Source: Cyanobacteria bacterium UBA1221
GTDB lineage: Bacteria; Cyanobacteriota; Vampirovibrionia; Gastranaerophilales; Gastranaerophilaceae
DNA length: 21,799 bases
Assembly: GCA_002309425.1 (NCBI GenBank)
Contig: DBXD01000092.1
Coordinates: 10,715-32,513, forward strand
Direction: 5' to 3'
Part shown: one piece after another, positions 1-7,984 of the stretch
Position numbering within the stretch: position 1 is the first letter of the stretch
Layout of the letters: each line of letters starts with the position of its first letter
The notes under the pieces: model-generated
Databases searched by the model: none
What the model saw: only the letters and a program-made list of their open reading frames with translations
Told to the model about the DNA's origin: nothing
Position numbers and translations under genes: made by a program

Positions 1-18
1 ATGCTTTACCCACCCTAC
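1..18 (-). repeat. REP unit, truncated by the window start
   Basis: Read on the minus strand this begins GTAGGGTGGGTAAAGCAT. It is identical to the outer part of the second REP unit at 1278-1308, and the identity continues 6 nt beyond the GTAG end (positions 1-24 match 1291-1314). The rest of the unit lies outside the window. Confidence 0.6.
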
Positions 19-118
19 ATTACTAAGGGTCTTGATATTTCTTAATAAAATTTATTAATATTAGCAAAAAATATTTTCACAGGTTTTAATATTAAAGTAA
101 ATAATTTAAGGAGAAAAA

Positions 119-493
119 ATGAAAGTACAAGCAATTAACAACACTGGCACCTCAAAGATAGCATTTTGCGGTGACAAAAATTATAAAAGAATAAGACTGA
201 TTCCTGATAGTACAAAATTAGATGGTGAAGGAACAAGTATGCTTGAAATATCCAATGATAATCCTCAAGCATTGAAATCAGATAGCAGTTTTGCAAAAAG
301 ACTTACAGAAGAAATAACCGCAGAAGTAAATAGCAGAAAACCTCAACCTCGTATGGGAAGAAAAGCACAACGGAGATTATTTACCAAAATAAGCCAAATT
401 ATTGACAGAAAAACAACTCCGTTTGCGTTCGATTCTGATGCAGTAAAGAAAGTCGTTGAAAAATTAACAGCCACAAAATTATGTGGAAAATAG
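119..493 (+). CDS. hypothetical protein with INN...AFCG N-terminus
   Basis: I do not recognise a domain in this 124-aa protein. The start is well set: AAGGAG (108-113) lies 5 nt before the ATG. The N-terminus has 'INN' at residues 6-8 and a hydrophobic-Phe motif 'IAFCG' about ten residues later, the same layout as the next gene, after which the two sequences differ. The rest is basic (an Arg/Lys-rich patch near residues 77-86) and looks largely helical. No signal peptide or membrane segment is visible. The next gene lies 84 nt downstream on the same strand with its own Shine-Dalgarno sequence. I associate this N-terminal pattern with short proteins of gut Melainabacteria; the function is unknown. 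Confidence 0.7.
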   Translation: MKVQAINNTGTSKIAFCGDKNYKRIRLIPDSTKLDGEGTSMLEISNDNPQALKSDSSFAKRLTEEITAEVNSRKPQPRMGRKAQRRLFTKISQIIDRKTTPFAFDSDAVKKVVEKLTATKLCGK

Positions 494-577
494 AAAACAA
501 TTCTTTACAAAACCACTAACAAATTTTATTTTTAGGGGTTTTGTATTAAATAGTGTACCCAATTAAAAGGAGTAAAA

Positions 578-1111
578 ATGGATATATCACCGATTAACAA
601 CAATATCACAACAAATTATTACAATCTTACAAAAACTAACAATGCACCTGTAAATAGGAATAATAAGCCACAACACTATGGTACAGTAGCATTTAAAAGC
701 AGTACATGTCCTTATACTGTCTCAGAACTAGCCACATCTGCATTTAGTCTTAAAGATAGTATAGAAGATGAACAAATTTTTTTAAATGAACTACTTCATA
801 AACAAAACATATGTAAGAATGATGTAGCATCACACCCCTATGTTAGGAGTAATATATGCGATGACCCATATAATAATAACTATTATCAATTTTTACTTGA
901 TGAGGTTAATGATGCTATAGCTAATGCAAAAAGTCGTATAAGAGAGTGGCAACAATCCCTACGGGATATATTACGTTGGGTAACTCCTGAAGAAGAATCA
1001 GAATTTTTGGAATTGGCAAGGCATAGTCTGCCAGATTACAATATCTCACTTGATAAAAGAGAAAGTTATATAAACGGTCTAAAAAGAGATTTAGCACGCC
1101 TGAGAATATAG
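578..1111 (+). CDS. hypothetical helical protein with INN...VAFKS N-terminus
   Basis: This 177-aa protein has no recognised domain. AAAGGAG lies just before the ATG. 'INN' is at residues 6-8 and 'VAFKSS' at about 37-42, separated by an Asn-rich, low-complexity linker. From about residue 48 onward the sequence is predicted to be charged and helical, with a basic C-terminal end (GLKRDLARLRI) that could form a short coiled coil. There is no membrane segment. It shares only the N-terminal signature with the upstream gene, so the signature may be a sorting or interaction tag placed on unrelated bodies; that is inference. Confidence 0.7.
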   Translation: MDISPINNNITTNYYNLTKTNNAPVNRNNKPQHYGTVAFKSSTCPYTVSELATSAFSLKDSIEDEQIFLNELLHKQNICKNDVASHPYVRSNICDDPYNNNYYQFLLDEVNDAIANAKSRIREWQQSLRDILRWVTPEEESEFLELARHSLPDYNISLDKRESYINGLKRDLARLRI

Positions 1112-1160
1112 ACCGTAGATTTTATTGAAAAAAGTTGTATAAGTATAAAAAGCTAGTAAT

Positions 1161-1176
1161 GTGCAATTAATTGCAC
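1161..1176. repeat. perfect 16-bp palindrome
   Basis: GTGCAATTAATTGCAC is a perfect palindrome in an untranslated region, followed by a weaker inverted match (ACCCAA 1179-1184 / TTGGGT 1212-1217). It could be a protein-binding site or part of the neighbouring repeat; nothing in the sequence decides between these. Confidence 0.5.
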
Positions 1177-1232
1177 CAACCCAATCTCAAACTATTGTGT
1201 TTGCTCATAGGTTGGGTGTAAAATCACAGCAC

Positions 1233-1308
1233 GTAGGGTGGGCAAAAATGAATTGCCCACCATTTATAAAATATCTTGGTGGGTACGCATATGCTTTACC
1301 CACCCTAC
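1233..1308. repeat. BIME-like element: two inverted REP units
   Basis: The element has perfect 10-bp terminal inverted repeats (GTAGGGTGGG 1233-1242 / CCCACCCTAC 1299-1308). Unit one is GTAG plus a hairpin: GTGGGCAA 1238-1245 pairs with TTGCCCAC 1253-1260. Unit two is in the opposite orientation, with GGTGGGTA 1278-1285 pairing with TACCCACC 1297-1304, and ends in the complement of GTAG. The units are joined by an AT-rich spacer. A 5' GTAG followed by a palindrome is the hallmark of REP sequences mobilised by REP-associated Y1 transposases. No such transposase is in this window. Confidence 0.65.
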
Positions 1309-1314
1309 ATTACT

Positions 1315-1410
1315 GAAAATGGGAACTACTCAATGGAAGCATTTCAAGATAACGCTATGTGGTATAGAAAAGCCAGAACAAAAGGCTATTGCAGGGTTTT
1401 AAAACCATAA
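1315..1410 (+). pseudogene. possible tail of a disrupted gene
   Basis: Immediately after the REP pair a frame reads into a 31-codon tail ending in TAA (1408-1410). It is rich in aromatic and basic residues (for example DNAMWYRKARTKGYCRV). The frame stays open back through the REP unit but has no Shine-Dalgarno there. It looks like the 3' end of a gene whose 5' part was lost or replaced by the repeat. I cannot name the parent gene, and chance is possible. Confidence 0.3.
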
Positions 1411-1435
1411 TATAAAAATAAGTTATATTAAACTT

Positions 1436-3385
1436 TTATTCAAAGAAGTCATAAAAATGGAAAAATTGGAACGGGTTAATTTTTACAGCCCGTTCCATAA
1501 ATTTTACATAGTTATTTATGAGGGTCTGTTCTTCAAGGTTGTTTTGTTTTTCTAAAACTATTCGGTATTTGTTATCAACCTTAACGGCAGAAATAAAATA
1601 TGTCGGAACCTCCATTAATTTTGCCAGTTTAAATGTTCCCTGCGGAAGTGATACGGTGTGAGAAAATAATTCTGCTGAAAAACATCTTGTGTCATTGTTC
1701 TGAGAAAGCCTGTCCCCTGCAATAAACACAACTTCACCCTTGTTTAAATTTTCTTTTAATTCTATACCGGTGTTTATTCCCATATCCTCAACAAAAAAAG
1801 TATTTACCGGAAAATCAATTTTTAAGGTTTTTATAAAATCATTAAAAATCTGACTCTGTTTGTTACTCATAAAGACATTAACTTTAAAATCCGGCCTTGT
1901 CAGATGTTTTGACAAAAACGCCTGTAATATCTCAATATTTCCGATATGATTGCAGATAAAAAATGCACCTTTACCTGTTTCAATACTGTTAAATAATGCA
2001 TCTTTATCTTTCTCATTATCAAAAAGAATTTGTTTTTCGTCATAATTTCCGCTAAATACCAGCATTTTATCCGCAAGAGAATCCGCATAAGAGCGTATGT
2101 GTTTAAATTGATTTATCAGGTTCGGTTTTAGGCCCGTTTGAGGTTCAATTAATTCAAAATATTTTTTTGAGTATTTTCTGACTTTCGGGGCAAAGATAAA
2201 GGTAAAAAATGACACCAAAAACGCTATAAAATACAACGCATTTTGACCGAATATTTTGTATAAAAACCATGTCAAACGCAGTCTGTTTTTCCCGGCAGCC
2301 TGTTCTTTCATCTGAAACCATTTATCCTCAGAGATATTTTTACATTCAAGCATTGTATAATTAAAAGATCCTATATCCTCATAACGTTTGTTTACCGTAA
2401 AGCCTGCTTCCTCAACTAAATTTTCCATTTCTTTTAGGGTATAAAATTTGCTGACACCGTTTGCCATACATGTAAAATATAATGATGTGTGAACAAGAGA
2501 ATACCCGGCGCCTTCAAACTTTTGCATATCCGTATAAGGTTCAAGAATATACAGTGCAGAGTTTTTGTCCATATGTTTTCTTATATCGGATAAAATTTTA
2601 ACAATATCTTTTTTGGAAAAACAGTCTAAAAACTGACTCATTAAAACCGCACTGTTATTTATTGCAGGGTAGTTTGGATTTTTATCCAAAACATTGACGG
2701 GACAAAATTTGCAGCCTGATAATTCCGAATCGTTTTTAATTTTATCTATATTTGTTTTTAAATCAAACATTGTTATATCAAAATTTTTATCATGTTTAAG
2801 ACATAATTTTTCAAATTTACCGGTATTTCCGCCTATATCATATATAGATTTATACGTTTGCGAAATAATCCGAAAAACTTCTTCAAAACAGTTATCTGAA
2901 TACAGATGATCAAAACCGTACCAGCTTTTTCCAATTTTGTCGGGCAAACTTGTTAAAGCGTGATAAATTGTAGGATAATTCCCGACAAATTTGCGTAATC
3001 CTATTGGCTGCTGTTCTTTAAAGGAAGCCGTTAATTCGCTTGCACCAAGATAACAGACATCTTTCACAAAATTGAAATTTGTTTTTGTCATATCATCATA
3101 CAGGAACAATTTTCCCATTTTAGTCAGACTGTATAAATTATTTTGTTCTTGAACAATTTTATTTGCGATACCCGTTTGCAGGAGAGTCCTTACGGTATAT
3201 TCATCTGATTTAATTGCGTAAATTATTTCTTCCTCGGTTGCAGGATTTTTATCCAAATACCCGAGTATTCCAAGTTCAATCATAGATGAAAGTGCCTGAA
3301 AAGCCAGCGGTGCAAATATGAATTTTTGTGCCTCAGTCAAAGCATCAATAACAGAATCTTGTGGTTTACGCTTAATTGTTTTCAT
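1436..3385 (-). CDS. methyltransferase-acyltransferase fusion of the APE cluster
   Basis: A 649-aa two-domain protein. Residues about 15-350 are an O-methyltransferase-type SAM methyltransferase: an N-terminal winged-helix dimerisation region, then the SAM loop DIGGNTGKF (183-191). In APE pathways this type is expected to methylate the aryl head group. Residues about 355-645 match the COG4261-type lipid acyltransferase: a membrane stretch near 380-400, then HIGNIE (H480, E485; HX4E rather than HX4D) and GDRL (558-561). In APE clusters this acyltransferase, as I recall, normally follows a family-2 glycosyltransferase (ApeJ); here the glycosyltransferase is absent and the methyltransferase takes its place. 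It is the last gene of the minus operon, and its start overlaps the exporter gene by 14 nt. Domain calls are firm; the substrate is inferred. Confidence 0.85.
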   Translation of the reverse strand: MKTIKRKPQDSVIDALTEAQKFIFAPLAFQALSSMIELGILGYLDKNPATEEEIIYAIKSDEYTVRTLLQTGIANKIVQEQNNLYSLTKMGKLFLYDDMTKTNFNFVKDVCYLGASELTASFKEQQPIGLRKFVGNYPTIYHALTSLPDKIGKSWYGFDHLYSDNCFEEVFRIISQTYKSIYDIGGNTGKFEKLCLKHDKNFDITMFDLKTNIDKIKNDSELSGCKFCPVNVLDKNPNYPAINNSAVLMSQFLDCFSKKDIVKILSDIRKHMDKNSALYILEPYTDMQKFEGAGYSLVHTSLYFTCMANGVSKFYTLKEMENLVEEAGFTVNKRYEDIGSFNYTMLECKNISEDKWFQMKEQAAGKNRLRLTWFLYKIFGQNALYFIAFLVSFFTFIFAPKVRKYSKKYFELIEPQTGLKPNLINQFKHIRSYADSLADKMLVFSGNYDEKQILFDNEKDKDALFNSIETGKGAFFICNHIGNIEILQAFLSKHLTRPDFKVNVFMSNKQSQIFNDFIKTLKIDFPVNTFFVEDMGINTGIELKENLNKGEVVFIAGDRLSQNNDTRCFSAELFSHTVSLPQGTFKLAKLMEVPTYFISAVKVDNKYRIVLEKQNNLEEQTLINNYVKFMERAVKINPFQFFHFYDFFE

Positions 3386-5480
3386 AATTTGAAATTATCC
3401 TATTTTTTAATAATAAATAACTTGTTATATAAGATGTTACAATACCAAAGAATAATACTAATGCCATAGAGCTCAGCATCTTAAACCCGCATAAAGCCAA
3501 CAACAAAAACGAAAAAGAAGTTGTCACACAGGAAACAAAAACTGCACTTTCTGTTCTTTCTCCGGCATCAACACGAAATATTGAATAGTCAATCGTAAAA
3601 CCGAGAACTAAATATATTGTAATTATGCTGAATAAATTTAATTCTCCGTAAATAAGAGTTGTCAGCAAAACGGCAGCCAGGATTCCCGTTACGGATGGCA
3701 TTAATATACAAAAGGCCTTTCTGTAATTGTATAAACAGGTCAGTAATATGTATAATAAAAGAATTACTGCGGGAAACAACATTAAAAGCAAATGACGGCA
3801 GCGATTCATGTAACTTTTAATATCCGATTGAATATTTATTACCTGCGCATTTTCATTTGTTATATTCAGCTCTTTGTTTCCAAAAACAATTATCATAGAA
3901 GTGTTTGAGTCTATTAAGAAGTCTTTTAAATATAAATCATCAAATTTTACCGGAATAAATTTTGTGTTTTTTAATGTTTTAATTTGATTTGCTGTAAGTA
4001 TATTCGAATACTTATCCAAATTGTTGTTATACAAATCTTTTACAAGGTTAAAGTTCTCATATTGTTTTTGCTCTGACGGCAAAAATTTTGATAATGCAAA
4101 ATATTCCGTTCCGAGGTTTTTAGTGATTTTTTCTTCCGTTTCAATAATTTTGCCGATATTATCTCCCTTAACGGATATAATTCGGGTATTATTATTTTCG
4201 CCTGAAATTTTACCATATAAGTTTTCTGCATATAAAAGAGCCTTTGACGGACTGTACAGTGCAGTCAAATTGTCGTTGAAATGAAATCTTATAAGCCCTG
4301 TTACACTTAATATAAAAATACCGATTAAAAAAGTTCTGTATAATTTATAATTAGGATTGTAGGTTTTAACCGGCAGGGAATATTCAAAACAAGGGTAAAT
4401 ATAACGCACAATCATATATATTCCGCCCAACCCGAAAATCGTAAATACGGCAACCTGCTGCAATAATTCTATTCCCGTCATATACAATAATGAAAACGGA
4501 ACTATTGTTGTCAGCAAACTGAATGAAAGATTTTTTATAAAGTTTTTATCTGTTTCCCCGTTAAAGAAATAATGGTATGAATAATCAATACCAATTCCTA
4601 TCAGGGTTGTTGAAAATACCATTGTAATAACCTGAAAACTGTCAAACCATAATTTTGTTGCTACATATCCGCACAGTATTCCAAAAATTATACTCAATGC
4701 TATCGGTAATAATAATTTTAAATTTTTAAAATATTTGTACGTTAAAAATATAATCATTAAAGTTGATAATATACAGATAATATTTATGTCAAATATTGAA
4801 CGTGTACTTGTATAATAGGAGTGTACGGGTGCTCCCGCAAGATAAATTTTTGCTAGTTTATCAGAAAGTTCTTTCTGAATATTTACTAACTGTTTAATTT
4901 TTTTATTGCTCAAATCAGGCGATAAAGCATCTGCATTTTTAATTTTAAAACTTTCATAATCGTAGTATTTGTCATCAAGATAATCAATACTGTCCGGCAT
5001 CTTTATATTTGACATAATAAAATCATCAAGCAGTAAATAAGGGTCTTTATCTAAAGTATTTAACTGTATTCCTGCAGGATTGTACAATTTTTCAATACTT
5101 CTTGAATAAACTTCATCATATTTTTTATCTTTTAAAAGCTGTCGTGTCTGCTCAGCCAAAAAATTTGCCGGTTGTGAGAGGTATTTATCCGATAATTTTG
5201 ATATATCGGGTTTATTCGTTTCAAAATATTCTGTATCAATTCGTTTGTTAAAGGCTTCTCTCAATTCTTCCAAATCTGATTGGTTATCCGCCTCAAATAC
5301 AACTTTGATTAAAGAAGATGATTTGTTTGCAACAGAAATAATATCTGCCGAATTTGGAATTTGTTTGGGAAGAAGTGTCTTTAACAGATTCGTTTCAACA
5401 TAACCCTTATGTGTAAATCCCAAAACACATAACAAAAAGAATACCGTAATAAAAATAATCAATCTTATTTTGTGAACCAT
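3372..5480 (-). CDS. apeN: MMPL/RND-family exporter of the APE cluster
   Basis: A 702-aa inner-membrane transporter with the two-fold RND layout. It has TM1 (about 7-23), a large periplasmic loop (about 25-228), a block of membrane segments (about 229-366), TM7 (about 383-397), a second periplasmic loop (about 400-560) and a final membrane block (about 562-692). Each half carries the MMPL signature in its fourth helix: GIGIDYSYH with D299, and GFTIDYSIF with D631, the likely proton-relay residues. In APE clusters this protein is thought to move the polyene lipid from the inner membrane towards the periplasm, handing it to the LolA-like ApeM encoded just upstream. The start overlaps apeM by 16 nt and the end overlaps the methyltransferase fusion by 14 nt, so the three are co-translated. 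Confidence 0.88.
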   Translation of the reverse strand: MVHKIRLIIFITVFFLLCVLGFTHKGYVETNLLKTLLPKQIPNSADIISVANKSSSLIKVVFEADNQSDLEELREAFNKRIDTEYFETNKPDISKLSDKYLSQPANFLAEQTRQLLKDKKYDEVYSRSIEKLYNPAGIQLNTLDKDPYLLLDDFIMSNIKMPDSIDYLDDKYYDYESFKIKNADALSPDLSNKKIKQLVNIQKELSDKLAKIYLAGAPVHSYYTSTRSIFDINIICILSTLMIIFLTYKYFKNLKLLLPIALSIIFGILCGYVATKLWFDSFQVITMVFSTTLIGIGIDYSYHYFFNGETDKNFIKNLSFSLLTTIVPFSLLYMTGIELLQQVAVFTIFGLGGIYMIVRYIYPCFEYSLPVKTYNPNYKLYRTFLIGIFILSVTGLIRFHFNDNLTALYSPSKALLYAENLYGKISGENNNTRIISVKGDNIGKIIETEEKITKNLGTEYFALSKFLPSEQKQYENFNLVKDLYNNNLDKYSNILTANQIKTLKNTKFIPVKFDDLYLKDFLIDSNTSMIIVFGNKELNITNENAQVINIQSDIKSYMNRCRHLLLMLFPAVILLLYILLTCLYNYRKAFCILMPSVTGILAAVLLTTLIYGELNLFSIITIYLVLGFTIDYSIFRVDAGERTESAVFVSCVTTSFSFLLLALCGFKMLSSMALVLFFGIVTSYITSYLLLKNRIISNYENN

Positions 5481-5974
5481 AATACCGTTTTATTTCCGTT
5501 TGTCTGCCGAATATCAATTTTACTGATATAATCGGAGCCTTCTATAGTTATTGAGGATATGTAGTTATAGGCATTAGAGTTTTTCTTTGGCCTCAGTCCT
5601 AATGTCCAATCATCACTACTCCCTTCATAGTAAAAGTTAAACTCTTTTTCTAATTTTGAATATTTTTTTGCAGAAATGGCATTAACAATATCATTTATCT
5701 GTCTGTAATTCTTATTTGTGTAACTGGCCGTTGACTGAATAGGATGTAATGTATAAAAATACACCCCTTTATTCTCTACAAACTCAAAATTACCTGATGA
5801 TATGAGGGGTTTTGCTATATTTTGTAAATGTTTTTCCTGCCGGAATTTACATTTTATACTTCCCATTTTGGGTATCTGTTTTGAAATTTTATCGAGATTG
5901 GACGGCGAATTATAAACATCTGCAAAAACAGGACAGCTCAATAATAAAAGAATAAGAATACTAATTTTTTTCAT
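5465..5974 (-). CDS. apeM: LolA-like periplasmic lipid carrier
   Basis: A 169-aa exported protein. Residues 1-18 are a signal peptide (Lys-Lys, a hydrophobic Ile/Leu core, cleavage after VFA). The mature part resembles the LolA/outer-membrane lipoprotein carrier fold of APE clusters: an early amphipathic helix (DKISKQIPKMGSIKCKFRQEK), alternating beta strands, and a late Ser-Asp-Trp-x-Leu turn. It probably shields the hydrophobic polyene lipid while it crosses the periplasm. Its start overlaps apeK by 14 nt and its end overlaps apeN by 16 nt. Sequence identity to true LolA would be low, so the call rests on fold-like pattern, length, signal peptide and position beside an MMPL exporter. Confidence 0.78.
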   Translation of the reverse strand: MKKISILILLLLSCPVFADVYNSPSNLDKISKQIPKMGSIKCKFRQEKHLQNIAKPLISSGNFEFVENKGVYFYTLHPIQSTASYTNKNYRQINDIVNAISAKKYSKLEKEFNFYYEGSSDDWTLGLRPKKNSNAYNYISSITIEGSDYISKIDIRQTNGNKTVLWFTK

Positions 5975-6386
5975 TTTTTATCCTTTCAAGAGCTTGTACC
6001 AATCTTGCGGGAGGAGTATAAATACTTTTTCTTGTTTGAGTGTCTATACCTATTTGCATTGTTGAAGCTTCAAATATTTTTTCTCCGGTTTTCTTATTGA
6101 ACACAACATACTTAATATCCAAAGACGGTTCAACAGAAACTATTTCTGATTTAATCATTAAAATATCCCCAAATTCAGCGGGTTTAATGTATTTCACATT
6201 CATTTTTGCAACAGGATATGCATAACCGTCATCTCTCATATCCGTATATGTATAATTGAGTTTGTCCAGCATATCACATCTGGCCTGCTCCATATAACGC
6301 ATATAATTGCCGTGCCATACAATGTTCATCGGGTCTAAATCTTCAAAAGATATTTTTACTTCATACTCGGATTGGTATAAACTCAT
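5961..6386 (-). CDS. apeK: hotdog acyl-thioesterase, YbgC/4HBT type
   Basis: A 141-aa hotdog thioesterase close to the usual family length. The catalytic segment is clear: EDLDPMNIVWHGNYMRYME, with D18, the WHGNY block (24-28) and the long helix that follows, as in 4-hydroxybenzoyl-CoA thioesterases. It would hydrolyse an acyl-ACP or acyl-CoA thioester in the cytoplasm, either releasing or proof-reading the aryl polyene chain. There is no membrane segment. It overlaps the upstream ligase-dehydratase gene by 4 nt (ATGA) and the downstream apeM by 14 nt. The ammonia-lyase gene that neighbours apeK in proteobacterial clusters is absent here. Confidence 0.85.
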   Translation of the reverse strand: MSLYQSEYEVKISFEDLDPMNIVWHGNYMRYMEQARCDMLDKLNYTYTDMRDDGYAYPVAKMNVKYIKPAEFGDILMIKSEIVSVEPSLDIKYVVFNKKTGEKIFEASTMQIGIDTQTRKSIYTPPARLVQALERIKNEKN

Positions 6387-7984
6387 AATACCCCCTCATA
6401 TATATTTTCGCATAAAAATGCACCTGATGAATATTTTTTCGAATCCGAATAAAATTCGTATAATACTTGCTTTTTATCATATTCAAGCCTTAAATTTACA
6501 ATACTGTCCGGTTCTATAATGTTTGAAAATTTAATTCTTTTCCATTGTCCCTGCCCCAAAGACAGATTGAAATGTATATTTGCAAATTCTTTTGCCAAAT
6601 ATAACTGCAGCACTCCCGGAACAAGTTTAAATTCGGGGAAATGTCCATTAAAGAAATTACATTGATTATAAAAGAATATTTTATATGTTATTGAGTTTTC
6701 CCCTAATTCTCTGTCTAATATTACCGGCAATGACAAATTTACATCAAAAAAATGCTCTGCTACCATTTTATTTGTTTTCCCTGTTTTTGTCATAGGAATT
6801 TTATCAATAAATTTCCATTTCTGAGGAATTACTTCGGAATAATTTGCAATATAATGTTTTAAGTTTTTGGTCAATTCCGAAATGCCGTTTTCCAAAAGGT
6901 ATTCTTTACCTTTTGAAGATAATGCACACAGACATGCTAACTTATCACTCTTTTTGGTAATATAACAATTCTCAACAAAATCACAGGTTTTTAAATTCTT
7001 TTCAAGTTCATCCGCACAGACTCTTTTTTCATAAATTTTAAAAAGACGGTCTGTTCTGTTTAGGACTTTTAATTTGCGATTATTCAATTCAATATTGTCA
7101 TTTACCGTTGCTTTATTTTCATATATATAATCACAAATAACCTCAACACAATCATTTTTTAATTTTATATTTACATCTCTGAATAATTCAAAGTCATCAT
7201 TGTAATGAGATTTGTGCGCTATAACTCCTGTTTCGGAGCTTCCGTATATCTCAATGACTTTTGAATTTTGTTCCAGGTATTTGTAAACAGTTTCATCCAA
7301 TTTAGAGCCTGCCGTGAAAATATATCTCGGGAATACTTTAAAAGGTATCTCAAATTTAGGAACAGAACAAAGAAACGTCGGGGTTGATACAAGAACAGTA
7401 TTTTCTTTATCAACATTTTCCGGATAAAAGACATCCTGAGTGTTAATTATCAGACCGTTACATAAGGGGACCATCAGATGTAAGGTCAAACCGAACATAT
7501 GGCTCATTGTTGTTGTAGACATAACTGTTAAATCTTTGTTTTTTAATCCAAATTCTTCTCCTATAACTTCCGCTTCACGAATCAAATTATCCAAGGATTT
7601 TTTTATTGTTTTGGGTGTGCCGGAAGAACCTGAAGTATAAATATTGACGAGAGGTTTTACCATATCAAAATTCGGAAACTTATAATCCATGAGCGGTTCT
7701 TTTATATAACTCTCAAGCAAATCATATTCAAAATCAATATCTTTTAATCTTGTTTTGTCGGTAATTATGTATATATTTTTTTTACATAGCAAAGATGCAA
7801 AAAATTGAATTATAAAAGAAAAATCATCACCGCCGATAATTACAACATTGTTCTTTTTGTCTTTTATATACGACATTTCAGCCGCAATTAAACTTTTTAA
7901 ATCCGAAAATTTATAATTACGAACTCCGTCAGTAACGGCTATTTTGTTGTCATATTTACCGGTAGTAAAAATTTCTTCCAGCAT
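6383..7984 (-). CDS. apeH: acyl-ACP ligase-dehydratase fusion (ApeH-ApeI)
   Basis: A 533-aa fusion. Residues 1 to about 408 are an AMP-forming acyl ligase: the P-loop TSGSSGTPK (117-125), an IYGSSETG motif (246-253) and the C-terminal catalytic Lys in PMTKTGK (K403). In APE synthesis ApeH activates the aryl starter (4-hydroxybenzoate in Xenorhabdus) and loads it on an ACP. Residues about 415-533 are a hotdog dehydratase with NGHFPEFKLVPGVL (H448), equal to ApeI, which dehydrates 3-hydroxyacyl-ACP with ApeP. I take the ATG at 7984, which follows AGAGGA and overlaps the apeG stop as TGATG. The frame runs 28 codons further upstream (to 8068), but that would overlap apeG by 85 nt. The fusion shows no frameshift or degenerate linker. 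Confidence 0.87.
   Translation of the reverse strand: MLEEIFTTGKYDNKIAVTDGVRNYKFSDLKSLIAAEMSYIKDKKNNVVIIGGDDFSFIIQFFASLLCKKNIYIITDKTRLKDIDFEYDLLESYIKEPLMDYKFPNFDMVKPLVNIYTSGSSGTPKTIKKSLDNLIREAEVIGEEFGLKNKDLTVMSTTTMSHMFGLTLHLMVPLCNGLIINTQDVFYPENVDKENTVLVSTPTFLCSVPKFEIPFKVFPRYIFTAGSKLDETVYKYLEQNSKVIEIYGSSETGVIAHKSHYNDDFELFRDVNIKLKNDCVEVICDYIYENKATVNDNIELNNRKLKVLNRTDRLFKIYEKRVCADELEKNLKTCDFVENCYITKKSDKLACLCALSSKGKEYLLENGISELTKNLKHYIANYSEVIPQKWKFIDKIPMTKTGKTNKMVAEHFFDVNLSLPVILDRELGENSITYKIFFYNQCNFFNGHFPEFKLVPGVLQLYLAKEFANIHFNLSLGQGQWKRIKFSNIIEPDSIVNLRLEYDKKQVLYEFYSDSKKYSSGAFLCENIYEGVL

Larger units (their letters stand above)
1112..1435. other. non-coding stretch with palindromes and repeats
   Basis: These 324 nt hold no convincing intact gene. 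They contain a perfect 16-bp palindrome (1161-1176), a BIME-like inverted REP pair (1233-1308) and an apparent gene tail (1315-1410). A 12-bp palindrome GGTTTTAAAACC (1395-1406) lies just past the end of the minus-strand APE operon, but it has no loop and no T-run, so no clear terminator is visible. Confidence 0.6.

Noticed and set aside
507..544. ACAAAACC/GGTTTTGT stem between the first two genes as a terminator
   Set aside because: The loop is 22 nt, the stem is AT-rich and no T-run follows; too weak to call.
1395..1406. GGTTTTAAAACC palindrome as terminator of the minus APE operon
   Set aside because: There is no loop-forming spacer and no T-run on the minus strand after it.
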